A stretch of DNA of 64,000 nucleotides, from NCBI GenBank assembly GCA_947647735.1, contig CANSLJ010000008.1, positions 80,184 through 144,183 on the forward strand, written 5' to 3'. Source of the stretch: an uncultured bacterium (GTDB taxonomy: Bacteria > Bacillota > Clostridia > Lachnospirales > Lachnospiraceae). The notes beneath the pieces are model-generated. The model worked only from the letters and a program-made list of their open reading frames with translations, did not search any database and was not told the origin of the DNA. Shown here piece by piece: positions 25,594 through 35,542 of this stretch (within the stretch, counting starts at the first letter, position 1; each line of letters starts with the position of its first letter). Position numbers and translations under genes: made by a program.

Positions 25594-26503
25594 TCCCGGC
25601 ATAGATCGTTCCGGAAATATTATGCCATACCGAGAAGATCGCTCCGGGCAGCGTGGCAAGAGGATTTGCCGCAAAGTTCGCTGTTGCAAGGGAGATCGCA
25701 AGACCGCTGTTCTGCATGCCCACCTCGATTCCGATCGCCGTCACTTTTCTCTTCTCCAGTTTCAAAAGCTTTGCCGCGCCGGTTCCCAGCGCAAGGCCGA
25801 TCACATTGTGGATCGCCACCACAACCATCACCAGCGCGCCGCAGGTCATGATCTTCTCCGCATTGCTGCCGACGATCCCGGAAATGATCATCACGATAGC
25901 GATAACCGATACGAGCGGCAGCATCTCCCTGACCGCATCCACCTGCTTCGGAAAGATCCGATAGATCAGGATACCCGCCAGCACAGGAACCAGCACAACT
26001 TTCACCACCGATATCATCATCGTGATCAGGGAAACCTCCACCCAGGAACCCGCCAGAAAATATACCAGAACCGGTGTACACAGGGGGGCCAGCAGCGTGG
26101 ATACGATGGTCATGCCCACAGACAGAGGCACGTCCCCGTCAGCCACATAAGTGATCACATTGCTCGCCGTCCCGCCGGGGCAGCATCCCACCAGGATCAC
26201 CCCCAGCGCCAGATCCGCCGAAAGCCCGAACAGCTTCGCAAGAGCGAACGCCGCAAGAGGCATCACCGTATATTGCAGCACAAAACCGATGCAGAGATCC
26301 TTCGGTCTTGTAAAAACAACCTTGAAATCCTCCGCCTTGATGGTCAGCCCCATCCCGAACATCGCCGTCCCCAGAAACAGGGAAGTATAGTTCGTTGCCC
26401 AGGAGAATCCACCCGGATAAAAGAAGGCGATCACTGAAAAGATAATGATCAGTACTGCAATGTTTCTCGATAGAAAGTCACATGTTTTCTTCATCCGGCT
26501 CAT
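25535..26503 (-). CDS. Bile acid:sodium symporter (BASS) family transporter
   Basis: A membrane transporter of about 322 residues with about ten helices. Family features are VGCCPGGTASNVITYVADGD, corresponding to the crossover region of helix 4, and GIEVGMQNSGLAISLA for helix 9. BASS proteins couple uptake of organic anions to sodium. The ATG at 26503 overlaps the coaBC stop (ATGA) and AAAGGAGG lies eight bases before it. Being last in a panC-panD-coaBC operon that lacks panB and panE, it may import pantoate or ketopantoate, like the BASS-family ketopantoate transporter PanS of Salmonella. Bile acid transport is the alternative; sequence alone cannot decide. Confidence 0.85.
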   Translation of the reverse strand: MSRMKKTCDFLSRNIAVLIIIFSVIAFFYPGGFSWATNYTSLFLGTAMFGMGLTIKAEDFKVVFTRPKDLCIGFVLQYTVMPLAAFALAKLFGLSADLALGVILVGCCPGGTASNVITYVADGDVPLSVGMTIVSTLLAPLCTPVLVYFLAGSWVEVSLITMMISVVKVVLVPVLAGILIYRIFPKQVDAVREMLPLVSVIAIVMIISGIVGSNAEKIMTCGALVMVVVAIHNVIGLALGTGAAKLLKLEKRKVTAIGIEVGMQNSGLAISLATANFAANPLATLPGAIFSVWHNISGTIYAGIRNRKKDPAEAGDSCTQKG

Positions 26504-27747
26504 AGCTTCCCCTCCTTTTTCTGCTTCCCTCTCCATATCTCAAACAGCCGATCCAGCAGCATGTCGGCGCACTCTGCCTTGCTCCGCATGCCAAGATCCT
26601 CCTCCCCGTCCTTCGTGATCAGAACAAGGTGGTTTGTGGCAGTGCCGAACCCTGCCCCGGTTTCCCGCAGACTGTTTGCGGCGATCATATCCACTTTTTT
26701 CTTCTCCAGTTTTTTTGCGGAATTCTCCAGCACATGCTCCGTCTCCATGGAAAAGCCGCAGATGCACTGATCCGCCCTCCTGATGCGCCCGAGTTCTGCC
26801 AGAATATCCTTTGTACGCTCCAGCTCGATCACAAGAGAGCCTTCCTGCTTCTTGGTCTTCTCCTGATTCACCTGCTTCGGACGGTAATCGGCTACCGCCG
26901 CCGCCTTGATGATCATATCCTGCTCTTTGGCCCTGCTTACCACGGCCTGATACATTTCCTCCGCTGTTGTCACCGGAACACTCTCCACGCCGTCAGGCAT
27001 CTCCAAATTGACCGGTCCGGTCACAAGGGTGACTTCCGCTCCCCGCTTCTTCGCCTGTTCCGCTATGGCATAGCCCATCTTACCGGTGGAATGGTTTGTG
27101 AGAAACCGGACCGGATCGATGCTCTCTCTGGTAGGTCCCGCCGTGACGAGGATGCGCCTGCCGGCTAAATCTTTTTCTGCTTCGGTTTCCGAAAAATCAT
27201 CCGTACCAAGGATCCGCTTCATCACCGCCTCAACCAATACTTTTTCCCCCGGCAGCTTGCCGACTCCCACCGCATCGCATGCAAGATGCCCCGATGCCGG
27301 TTCGATAAATTCATAGCCAAAGCTTTTCAGCTTCCTGATATTATCCTGCACGATAGCATTCTGATACATATGCGTATTCATGGCCGGTGCAAACAGGACC
27401 GGGCAGGTTGCCGCCACGATAGCCGAGGACAGAAGATCATCCGCGATCCCGCAGGCCGCCTTCCCCAGAATATCCGCCGATGCCGGTGCAACAAGCATCA
27501 GATCCGCCGTCTGCCCTAAGGAAAGATGATGGATATCGGAAGGATCTCTCCTGTCAAAGGTATCCATCATGCAGGGATTCTTCGTCAGCGTCTCAAAGGT
27601 CACCGGCGTGATAAATTCTGCCCCGCTCTTTGTCAGTACCACATGCACATCACAATGCTGTTTGACCAGCATGCTCGCCACATTTGCCATCTTGTAAGCC
27701 GCAATACTGCCGCTCACGCCCAGCACTACTTTTTTCCCTCTCAGCAT
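26500..27747 (-). CDS. coaBC: Phosphopantothenoylcysteine decarboxylase / phosphopantothenate-cysteine ligase
   Basis: A 415-residue bifunctional enzyme of coenzyme A synthesis. The CoaC flavoprotein half (about 1-185) has GSIAAYK, the active-site region PAMNTHMYQN and GHLACDAVGVGKLP. The CoaB half (about 195-400) begins ILVTAGPTRESIDPVRFLTN and has KAAAVADYRP and FSMETE. Together they add cysteine to 4'-phosphopantothenate and decarboxylate the product. The start shares one base with the panD stop (TAATG), so translation is coupled. Confidence 0.96.
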   Translation of the reverse strand: MLRGKKVVLGVSGSIAAYKMANVASMLVKQHCDVHVVLTKSGAEFITPVTFETLTKNPCMMDTFDRRDPSDIHHLSLGQTADLMLVAPASADILGKAACGIADDLLSSAIVAATCPVLFAPAMNTHMYQNAIVQDNIRKLKSFGYEFIEPASGHLACDAVGVGKLPGEKVLVEAVMKRILGTDDFSETEAEKDLAGRRILVTAGPTRESIDPVRFLTNHSTGKMGYAIAEQAKKRGAEVTLVTGPVNLEMPDGVESVPVTTAEEMYQAVVSRAKEQDMIIKAAAVADYRPKQVNQEKTKKQEGSLVIELERTKDILAELGRIRRADQCICGFSMETEHVLENSAKKLEKKKVDMIAANSLRETGAGFGTATNHLVLITKDGEEDLGMRSKAECADMLLDRLFEIWRGKQKKEGKL

Positions 27748-28148
27748 TACTTATCTCCTGTGATATCTGTCAGCGCCCCGTGTTTCTCATACCGGGACAC
27801 CGACGTGATCTGATTGTTCTCATCCACAAACACGACCTTCGGCGGATTCTCCTTTGCCTCCTCCGGTGTCATCTGTGCATAACACATGATGATCACCTTG
27901 TCCCCGGTGGAGACCATCCGCGCCGCCGCACCGTTTAAGCAGATGATTCCGCTTCCCTTTTCGCCTGCGATCACATAAGTCTCAAATCTGGCGCCGTTGT
28001 CCACATCTGCGATCTGCACCTTCTCATATTCGTAGATGCCTGCCGCCTCCATCAATGTCTCATCGATGGTGATGCTTCCCACATAATTCAGCTCCGCCTG
28101 TGTCACCACCGCCCGGTGTATCTTGCTCTTTAACATTTCCAAAGTCAT
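27747..28148 (-). CDS. panD: Aspartate 1-decarboxylase
   Basis: Makes beta-alanine for pantothenate. The 133-residue proenzyme is expected to cleave itself between Gly24 and Ser25 ([10 protein letters not shown]) to form the pyruvoyl cofactor; lysine 9 and the RxxV segment near the N-terminus are typical. It lies between panC and coaBC, so both branches that meet in pantothenate are covered except the pantoate side. Confidence 0.96.
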   Translation of the reverse strand: MTLEMLKSKIHRAVVTQAELNYVGSITIDETLMEAAGIYEYEKVQIADVDNGARFETYVIAGEKGSGIICLNGAAARMVSTGDKVIIMCYAQMTPEEAKENPPKVVFVDENNQITSVSRYEKHGALTDITGDK

Positions 28149-28232
28149 ATTTTTTACCTCTATTATGCAGATTTCTTTCTTATTTGAAACCGCCTTTTTA
28201 TATACTTTTTACTATATATACTATATCCCTAT

Positions 28233-29078
28233 TTATACTTCCATGATAAAATTATCGATCAGCCTCGTCTTCCCGATATAAACCGCCATCGCCGTCAGCA
28301 CTCTGCCTTCCGCCTTCGTAACCGGCGTGATGCTGTCCGCATCCACCATCTCCACATAATCGATCCGTGCCAGAGGTTCCGCTTCTATGATCTTTCGCAT
28401 TGCCGAAAGAATCGTCTCCGCATCCCGCTCACCCTTCTCCATCATCTCTTTCCCGCAGAAAACAGCCTTGGAAAGCACCAGCGCCGCCTCTCTCTCCGCC
28501 TCATTTAAATAGGTATTTCTGGAGCTCTTCGCCAGTCCGTCCGCTTCTCTGATGATCGGGCAGCCCACGATCTCAATATCCATATTCAGATCCCGCACCA
28601 TCCGGCGCACCACCGCAAGCTGCTGGGCATCCTTCTCCCCGAAATATGCCCTGTCAGGCGAAACAATATGGAACAGTTTATTGACAACCGTGCAGACACC
28701 CCTGAAATGCGTCGGACGGCTCTTGCCGCACAGCCCCTCGCTGACCTTCTGCATCTCCACATAAGTAGAAAAATCAGGCGCATACATTTCCTCCGGCGTC
28801 GGATGGAAGATCAGGTCCGCCCCCGCCGCCTCGCAGAGCTTCTTATCCGCCTCGATATCCCTGGGATAAGTGGAAAGGTCTTCATTCACCCCGAACTGGA
28901 TCGGATTGACAAAATCGCTGACCACCACCCTGTCATTTTCCTTCACCGCCCTGTCGATCAGGCTCTTATGCCCCTCATGAAGATACCCCATGGTCGGCAC
29001 CAGTCCCACGCTGAGTCCCTGCTTTCTCCATTCCTTTACCTGTGCCCTTACTTCCATTATCGATCCTGTGATATTCAT
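28233..29078 (-). CDS. panC: Pantothenate synthetase
   Basis: Joins pantoate and beta-alanine using ATP. The HIGH-like motif is in PTMGYLHEGHKSLI and the KMSKS-like motif in KSSRNTYL. The ATG at 29078 gives 281 residues, the normal length, with GAGGAG just upstream; the frame is open to 29216, but that extension has low similarity to any enzyme. It is the first gene of panC-panD-coaBC-BASS. panB, which usually precedes panC, is absent here, so pantoate must come from elsewhere or from outside the cell. Confidence 0.96.
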   Translation of the reverse strand: MNITGSIMEVRAQVKEWRKQGLSVGLVPTMGYLHEGHKSLIDRAVKENDRVVVSDFVNPIQFGVNEDLSTYPRDIEADKKLCEAAGADLIFHPTPEEMYAPDFSTYVEMQKVSEGLCGKSRPTHFRGVCTVVNKLFHIVSPDRAYFGEKDAQQLAVVRRMVRDLNMDIEIVGCPIIREADGLAKSSRNTYLNEAEREAALVLSKAVFCGKEMMEKGERDAETILSAMRKIIEAEPLARIDYVEMVDADSITPVTKAEGRVLTAMAVYIGKTRLIDNFIMEV

Positions 29079-29376
29079 AAACTCCTCTTTTCTGCGGGTG
29101 TTCTCTTCTCCTGCTTTACCAGATCCTCCTGACCCGGTCTGTGCCCCACGCGCCAAAACACAGCTCTCCTCCACGCAAAAAATGCCTGAACATCCAACTG
29201 TCCAGACACACAACAAAGAATTCCTCTCCGAAACGTACCGCCCTTTTCCGGTGCAGTCATCTGCTGTAAGAATCCTGATCTACGATCTATTTACTTCTGT
29301 CTTGTATGCCGTGGTACAGTTCCTTTTGGATACCGTCCGCTTAGATACTAGCACACTGAAACAAAAAATGCAACCG

Positions 29377-29937
29377 CTAACCATAAAAAATAAGCCCCGC
29401 GATCCCGCTTATCACCATAATGATGATCGGATTGATCTTCCATCTGCGCAGCACAAACAGCATCACGCCAAAAATAAGCAGCGCTGTCATATTCACCGCC
29501 GTCAGATCCGCCCCGGGATCACGACTGCCGTACAGCGCCAGCAGTATGATCGTAAATGCTGCCGATATGATCAGCCCCAGCGAAGCGGATTTCAGCCCGT
29601 TCAGCACTTCCAGCACATAGGCGGACTGCCGGTGTGTCTGAAAAAAACGATACAGCCCCAGCGAAATGATGACTCCGCACAGCACACAGCCGATCGTCGC
29701 CGCCAGAGCCCCCGCGATCCCGCCGATCTGAAGCCCCACAAAGGTTGACGTATTGACCGCCAGCGGTCCCGGTGTCATCTGCGAGATCGTGATGATGTCC
29801 GTAAACATTTTTTCGCTGATCCAGCCGGTCTTCTCCACGACCTGCTCCTGAATCGACGGTATGATCGCATAACCGCCGCCGATGCTGAACAGCCCTATCC
29901 TGAGAAACGCGATAAATAATTTCCACACAACACTCAT
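29377..29937 (-). CDS. Chromate transporter family protein, second half
   Basis: A single-domain chromate transporter (CHR) protein of about 186 residues with about six helices. GLFSIGGGYAIIPSIQ and ISQMTPGPLAVNTSTFVG match the conserved motifs of the family. The ATG at 29937 overlaps the stop of the paired gene (ATGA). Short CHR proteins work as pairs, each being one half of the longer ChrA. Substrate may be chromate or another oxyanion; the name comes from the family. Confidence 0.88.
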   Translation of the reverse strand: MSVVWKLFIAFLRIGLFSIGGGYAIIPSIQEQVVEKTGWISEKMFTDIITISQMTPGPLAVNTSTFVGLQIGGIAGALAATIGCVLCGVIISLGLYRFFQTHRQSAYVLEVLNGLKSASLGLIISAAFTIILLALYGSRDPGADLTAVNMTALLIFGVMLFVLRRWKINPIIIMVISGIAGLIFYG

Positions 29938-30497
29938 TTTTCTTTCCTCTTCCTGTAAACCACCTGTAAAATACATAAGAAACAGCATACCAGAAGGATC
30001 ACCGCCACATTGATGCCCAAAACAAAATTTGCGATAAACGCCAGCGGGATCATCGCCGTATAAAAGACCGACCTGCGCTTAACGATCAAAACACACATAT
30101 CCATGATCAGATCCACCATCAGGGCCGCCACCCCCGCTTCCATTCCCTTTAAGACCGCCGCCACAACCGCATTGGAGACAAACATCTTATAAAATGCCGA
30201 GACAAAAGCAAGGATGACGAGCGGCGGAATGATCGCCGCAACACAGCTGATCACGGCTCCCGCCGTGCCTGCCGTTCTGTATCCCGCCAGCGCCGAAAGA
30301 TTGATGGCGATCGCGCCGGGCGTCGATTGTGCTATCGCCGCCATATCAACCAGCTCCTCCTCCGAAAAACACCGCTTTTTTACAACAAAAAAACGCCGTA
30401 CCATCGGAACAACCACATAACCGCCGCCAAACGTGAACGCGCTTATAAACAGATTGACTGCCAGAAGCCATGCATATGTTTTGATACTCCGTTTCAT
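29934..30497 (-). CDS. Chromate transporter family protein, first half
   Basis: A CHR-domain membrane protein of about 187 residues. The motifs AFTFGGGYVVVPMVRR and AIAQSTPGAIAINLSALAGY are conserved. The ATG at 30497 has AGGTGAT just upstream; the open frame to 30551 adds no recognisable sequence. Paired with the overlapping downstream gene as the other half of a two-part transporter. Confidence 0.88.
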   Translation of the reverse strand: MKRSIKTYAWLLAVNLFISAFTFGGGYVVVPMVRRFFVVKKRCFSEEELVDMAAIAQSTPGAIAINLSALAGYRTAGTAGAVISCVAAIIPPLVILAFVSAFYKMFVSNAVVAAVLKGMEAGVAALMVDLIMDMCVLIVKRRSVFYTAMIPLAFIANFVLGINVAVILLVCCFLCILQVVYRKRKEK

Positions 30498-30663
30498 CTT
30501 ATCACCTGCATCACTTGTCTTTTTATGCTCATAAACAAATCTATTTCCCACACCTCTAAGTATATATCATAACGCTTTCAAAATAAATACACAATGACTC
30601 AACTACATGAAAGAAAAATACTGACACGTCCCGAATCTCCGCCTGCCATGCATTGACACGCAG

Positions 30664-30693
30664 TAAAAAACAGAGGCGCCAAAGCACCCCTGT
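30664..30693 (-). terminator. Rho-independent terminator of the nucleoside operon
   Basis: A stem of about 10 bp with two G-U pairs (ACAGGGGTGC/GGCGCCTCTGT, loop TTT) is followed on the minus strand by TTTTTTACTG. It lies about 55 bases after the last permease gene. Confidence 0.75.
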
Positions 30694-30747
30694 CCCTCTT
30701 GATCCATTTATGATCGTGCCAAAAACCGATGGACGTCCTTTCTCCCG

Positions 30748-31701
30748 TTACTTTCCTCCCTTTTTATAAGGCTGGCCGGAAGCCCTCGGCTCCTTTGAAC
30801 TTTTAGAAGTAAACGCAAGTACGATCAATGTTACGATATATGGAACGATCTTATAAAAATACGTGGGAATCTGCCACGCCGCAAGAAACGGAATCGCCCC
30901 GTAAGCCGAAGATAATGTTTTCATAACCCCGAAGAAAAGAGAGGCAAACAAGATCTTTTTGGGAATCCACTGCCCGAAGATCATAACCGCGATCGCAAGA
31001 AAGCCATATCCGGACACTGTGGCATTAAATTCTGTGGAAGTAGGTACAACGAACACGATTCCGCCGATGCCGCCCAGGGCTCCCGAGATCAGTACCCCGG
31101 AGTAGCGCATCGCATATACATTGATCCCGACAGAATCCGCCGCTTTAGGATGTTCCCCGCAGGACCGCAGCCTGAGCCCGTATCTGGTTCGGAACAGCAC
31201 AATTGATGAAAGGATCAGAATCCCCAGTCCGATATAGGTTGTAAGATATGCATTCTGGAAAAACATATTTCCGATCACCGGAATATCACCCAGCAGCGGA
31301 ACCTTTTCCATCCGAAACGTATTATCAAAGGGAATCTGTTTTACGCCGCGGATCATACGCGCTGTAAAAATCGCAAAAGCCGGCGCAAACATATTCAGGG
31401 CGGTTCCGCTGACTGTCTGGTCTGCCTGCAGGTTAATAGAGGCAAAAGCATGAAGCAGCATAAAAACCACACCCGCCAGCGCTGCTATCAGAACACCAAA
31501 CAGCAGCAACAGCTGTCCATGCATCTTATCCTGCATCAGACTGATAAACAGGATACCGGAAAAGCCGCCTATGATCATGGTTCCTTCCAGCGCAACATTC
31601 CATACGCCGCTTCTCTCAGAAAACATTCCTCCCAACGCCACGATCAGCAGCGGAACAGAGAAAAGCATTGTCTGCTGGATCAAAAAATAGAGCGTATTCA
31701 T
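30748..31701 (-). CDS. Nucleoside ABC transporter permease (NupQ type)
   Basis: A 317-residue permease of the BMP-associated importer family with about eight to nine helices. SERSGVWNVALEGTMIIGG and LRSCGEHPKAADSVGINVY are characteristic. The start overlaps the upstream permease by four bases. Works with the second permease, the double ATPase and the BMP lipoprotein to import nucleosides, followed by phosphorolysis by DeoD from the same operon. Confidence 0.93.
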   Translation of the reverse strand: MNTLYFLIQQTMLFSVPLLIVALGGMFSERSGVWNVALEGTMIIGGFSGILFISLMQDKMHGQLLLLFGVLIAALAGVVFMLLHAFASINLQADQTVSGTALNMFAPAFAIFTARMIRGVKQIPFDNTFRMEKVPLLGDIPVIGNMFFQNAYLTTYIGLGILILSSIVLFRTRYGLRLRSCGEHPKAADSVGINVYAMRYSGVLISGALGGIGGIVFVVPTSTEFNATVSGYGFLAIAVMIFGQWIPKKILFASLFFGVMKTLSSAYGAIPFLAAWQIPTYFYKIVPYIVTLIVLAFTSKSSKEPRASGQPYKKGGK

Positions 31702-32783
31702 TCTTTTCCCCCCTTTCGCTGAAGCAGTTTACGGATCATTCCTTTCACCAGTACGGCAAATGCGCCGAAATAAACGATCACCGCAATGGTGATATCAATG
31801 ATCTCAACCGGATACTTATAGACCTGAGTATAAAATCCCCCCACCTCCAGATAGGAGATCAAAAGTCCTGCAAGCAGGGCGCCCACCGGCGAATTCAATC
31901 CCAGAAGCGCTACCGCGATTCCTGTAAAACCGTCTCCTGCCAGAACATCTACCACAGAAATACACTTTCCGTCTCCCGCCAGATACGCAAGAGCTCCGCC
32001 AAGCCCTGCCAGGCCCCCTGAAAACATAAAGGACTGGACCAGTCTCTTTTTTGCGCTGATGCCCGCATAAAGGCTCGCCTGCCGATTCATACCGCAGGCT
32101 TTTATCTCATATCCGAACACCGTCTTACTGATCAGCACCTGAAGTATGATGACCACCAGTATCACTACGATGATGCCGGCATTCAGCGAACTGCCCGGAA
32201 ACAGTACATTCATCCCGGCTTTCGGCGCGACCGCGGTGGCTGCGACCGCCTTTGACTGATTCTTTGCCGCATTATAAACAGTGTTGGTGATCAGGTAATT
32301 CGCCGTGTACATTCCCACATAATTCATCATAATAGCAGATACCACCGCATTTACCTGAAAATGCGCATGTAATACTGCCGGAACAAAGGCCCAGACGGCA
32401 CCTGCGATAAACCCGCCCAGAAGCGCGGCGATCCAATGTATACCTGCAGGCAGAAACGTCCATTTTACCCCGATAAATACAGCAGTAAATGCTCCCATGA
32501 TGAACTGGCCCGCCGTGCCGATATTAAATACGCCTGTCCGAAAAGCCAATGCCACAGCCAGACCGGTCATAATAATGGGAATCGCCTGAAAGATCACATT
32601 CCCGATCCCTTTCAGCCCGCCGTTAAATCCCCCCAGCAGAATACTTCCAAATCCTGCCAGTGCATTGGAAGAATCACTGAACAACAGAATAATAAAGCTG
32701 ATCAGCAGACCGGAGATAACAGCACAAACACTTCCCAGCACAGATAAAGTGCTTTCTTTTTCAAAAAATCCTCGTATCTTCAT
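31698..32783 (-). CDS. Nucleoside ABC transporter permease (NupP type)
   Basis: A 361-residue permease with about ten helices. FNIGTAGQFIMGAFTAVFIG and EIKACGMNRQASLYAGI are typical of the branched-chain amino acid/nucleoside permease fold. It overlaps the ATPase gene by four bases upstream and the second permease by four bases downstream, so the three are translated together. Confidence 0.93.
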   Translation of the reverse strand: MKIRGFFEKESTLSVLGSVCAVISGLLISFIILLFSDSSNALAGFGSILLGGFNGGLKGIGNVIFQAIPIIMTGLAVALAFRTGVFNIGTAGQFIMGAFTAVFIGVKWTFLPAGIHWIAALLGGFIAGAVWAFVPAVLHAHFQVNAVVSAIMMNYVGMYTANYLITNTVYNAAKNQSKAVAATAVAPKAGMNVLFPGSSLNAGIIVVILVVIILQVLISKTVFGYEIKACGMNRQASLYAGISAKKRLVQSFMFSGGLAGLGGALAYLAGDGKCISVVDVLAGDGFTGIAVALLGLNSPVGALLAGLLISYLEVGGFYTQVYKYPVEIIDITIAVIVYFGAFAVLVKGMIRKLLQRKGGKE

Positions 32784-34306
32784 CGTGTATTCCCCCTCTT
32801 CGATCCCGCCATATAAAGTCCGAGTTCCTGAACAGTGATCTTTTCAGGCTGAAGGTCTCCCACAATTTCCCCTTCATACATTACCAGAATACGGTCGCTG
32901 ATATCCATGACTTCATCCAGTTCCAAAGAGATCAGAAGCACTGCCTTTCCCGCATCCCTCTGTGCAAGCAGCTGTTTATGGATATACTCTGCTGCTCCCA
33001 CGTCAATCCCCCGGGTAGGCTGCACCGCGATCAGCACTTTCCGGTCAAGCCCGATCTCCCGGGCAATAATGGCCTTCTGCTGATTTCCGCCTGACATACT
33101 GCCCGCAGTTGTCTGTGTTCCTCTGCCCGCCCTGATATCGAATTCTTCTATCTTCTGTTCTGTATACTTCTGGATCTCCGAATGTCTTAAAAAGCCGTGT
33201 TTCTGAAAATCCGGCATAAAATACTGTTTTAAGACCATATTTTCTCCCAGATTGAAAGGAAGCACCAGCCCGTACCGCTGGCGGTCCTCGGGAATATGGG
33301 CTAAACCTTTCAGATTCCGGTAGCGGACTGATTTATCCGTTACATCCTCTCCGTCCAGAATGATCTGCCCTCCGCTGACCGGAAGCAGGCCAGCGATGGC
33401 ATATGCCAGTTCCGACTGGCCGTTCCCCTCAATACCCGCTATACAGGTAATCTCTCCTTCACGCGCCTGAAAGCTCACATGATCCAGCAGATTTTTATTG
33501 CTAAATCTGGATTTCACCACCAGATCTTTCACTTCCAGAGCACAACCGGCAGGATGTGCTTCGTTCTTTTCCAGATGAAGCTCTATTTTATGTCCGACCA
33601 TCATCTCCGAAAGTTCTTCTCTGCTCGCCTCTGCAACATCCACCGTGCCGATATACCTTCCTCTCCGCAGCACGCTGCACCGGTCCGCCGCCTCTTTTAT
33701 CTCATTCAGCTTGTGCGTGATCAGAATGATAGACTTCCCTTCAGCGGCAAGCTTCTTTAATATTTTCATCAGATCCTGAATTTCCTGCGGCGTCAGCACT
33801 GCCGTAGGTTCATCAAAGATCAATATATCATTATCCTTGTACAGCATCTTCAGGATTTCCACTCTCTGCTGCATGCCGACACTGATATCCTCCACATAAG
33901 CCTCTATATCCACATTCAGCCCATATTGTTTTGAAAGCGCCTGCACTCTTTCTCTGGCGGCATCCATTTTCAGGAATCCCTTTGACACGGTTTCCACGCC
34001 CAGGATGATATTCTCCAGCACTGTAAAGTTATGGATCAGCATAAAATGCTGATGCACCATGCCAATACCAAGCCTGTTTGCATCTCCGGGATTTTTTATC
34101 TGTACTTTCTTTTCGTTAATCCAGATCTCACCTGCATCTGCCTGATACAGACCAAACAGGATGCTCATCAATGTGGATTTTCCGGCTCCATTCTCCCCAA
34201 GAAGAGCGTGAATCTCTCCCTTTTTTACGGAAAGATCCACGCAGTCATTTGCAATGACGCCAGGAAATCGTTTGGTGATCTGCTTTAACTGAACCGCATA
34301 TTCCAT
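32780..34306 (-). CDS. Nucleoside ABC transporter ATPase with two nucleotide-binding domains
   Basis: A 508-residue double ABC ATPase of the NupO/RbsA type. The first domain has GENGAGKST, a signature region DISVGMQQRVEILKML and Walker B LIFDEPTAVLTPQE. The second has GIEGNGQSE in place of a standard Walker A, and MSGGNQQKAIIAREI; the weaker second site is usual in this family. It energises nucleoside import with the two permeases downstream. Confidence 0.95.
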   Translation of the reverse strand: MEYAVQLKQITKRFPGVIANDCVDLSVKKGEIHALLGENGAGKSTLMSILFGLYQADAGEIWINEKKVQIKNPGDANRLGIGMVHQHFMLIHNFTVLENIILGVETVSKGFLKMDAARERVQALSKQYGLNVDIEAYVEDISVGMQQRVEILKMLYKDNDILIFDEPTAVLTPQEIQDLMKILKKLAAEGKSIILITHKLNEIKEAADRCSVLRRGRYIGTVDVAEASREELSEMMVGHKIELHLEKNEAHPAGCALEVKDLVVKSRFSNKNLLDHVSFQAREGEITCIAGIEGNGQSELAYAIAGLLPVSGGQIILDGEDVTDKSVRYRNLKGLAHIPEDRQRYGLVLPFNLGENMVLKQYFMPDFQKHGFLRHSEIQKYTEQKIEEFDIRAGRGTQTTAGSMSGGNQQKAIIAREIGLDRKVLIAVQPTRGIDVGAAEYIHKQLLAQRDAGKAVLLISLELDEVMDISDRILVMYEGEIVGDLQPEKITVQELGLYMAGSKRGNTR

Positions 34307-34339
34307 TCCAATCCTCCTGCTTATTGCACCATTTTGATT

Positions 34340-35515
34340 TTATTCCATTACCTTTACAGAAACATAGGTAACTGGAAGCTGATCGGCAGATTCCGCATCT
34401 GCATCTTTTAAGATCCCATCCAGAATACCATCTGTATTCTCTTTCATCGCTGCATAAATTGCATCATAATCATCCTGTGTGAAATTCTCAAAACGTGCGT
34501 TATCCATCACAAGTCCTACACCATCGGACTCTACGCCAAGTGTTGCATCCACACCGCCTGGGAAGTTTCCTGCATAGTAATCTTCCAGCGCTGCTTTTAC
34601 TGTGACCTCCAGCTGTTTAACAGAAGAAGTGATAACTGTATCAGAGTCTCCCGACTGATCCACATCCACACCGATCGCTTTTCCGTTATTTGCTTCTGCT
34701 GCCGCAAATACGGACTGTCCTACTGCGCCGCCGCAGGCAAAGATCACTTCTGTTCCCGCCTGATACCAGGAAGCTGCTTTGTTCTGATTATCCGGAGTTG
34801 CATCAAAATTTCCTGTATAAGCATAGGAAATCTCAACTTCCCCCGCCGAAAGGCCGAGCTCTGCCGCCGCGTAATCTGCCCCCTGTACAAATCCATAACC
34901 GAAACGCACCACTGCAGGCACTGCCATTCCTCCAAGGAAACCAAGCTTTCTGTATCCATCTTTTACAGCCGCATAACCTGCCAGAAAACCTGCCTGTTCT
35001 TCCGCGTAAATAACTGAATAGGTATTATCTGCCGTTGTGTATGTGGCATCGTCACCTGCCTGGGGCCGGCCGTCGATGATCATGAAATATACATCCGGAT
35101 ACATATCCTGTGCCTTATAGATAGCCGTTTCGAACATATAGCTGGGACCGATGATGATCTTTGCTCCCGCATTGATAGCCAGTTCAAAACTGTTCAAATA
35201 TTCTTCATCTGAATCCTCCATACTCTGGTAATACTGATAGGCTTTCCCGTTGGCATCCGCATAAGCTTTAATGCCTTCCCAGGTTCCCTGGTTAAAGGAC
35301 TTATCATCAATGCTTCCCCCATGATCGATCACCATGGCGATCTCCTGAGTTCCCTCTCCTGTTTCCGTCTCCTGATCTGCTTTCGCCTCCTGATCTGTTT
35401 CAGCCTCCACAGCCACATTTTCCGCCGCCGGTGCTTCCTCTTTCTGCCCGCATCCGGCACAGAAAACACTTACGATGCACACGCTTAAAAGCACTGCCAT
35501 AAATTTCTTTCTCAT
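34340..35515 (-). CDS. BMP family nucleoside-binding lipoprotein
   Basis: A 391-residue binding lipoprotein of the Bmp/Med family. The lipobox FCAGC lipidates Cys22 and an acidic Glu/Ala-rich linker follows. The body holds IAMVIDHGGSIDDKSFNQG near the ligand pocket, and the family segments GKAIGVDVDQSGDSD and YAEEQAGFLAGYAAV. It delivers purine nucleosides or related compounds to the ABC importer encoded directly downstream. The deoD gene lies 27 bases upstream. Confidence 0.94.
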   Translation of the reverse strand: MRKKFMAVLLSVCIVSVFCAGCGQKEEAPAAENVAVEAETDQEAKADQETETGEGTQEIAMVIDHGGSIDDKSFNQGTWEGIKAYADANGKAYQYYQSMEDSDEEYLNSFELAINAGAKIIIGPSYMFETAIYKAQDMYPDVYFMIIDGRPQAGDDATYTTADNTYSVIYAEEQAGFLAGYAAVKDGYRKLGFLGGMAVPAVVRFGYGFVQGADYAAAELGLSAGEVEISYAYTGNFDATPDNQNKAASWYQAGTEVIFACGGAVGQSVFAAAEANNGKAIGVDVDQSGDSDTVITSSVKQLEVTVKAALEDYYAGNFPGGVDATLGVESDGVGLVMDNARFENFTQDDYDAIYAAMKENTDGILDGILKDADAESADQLPVTYVSVKVME

Positions 35516-35542
35516 AAAATACCTCCTGATCCTTCTTTGTTT

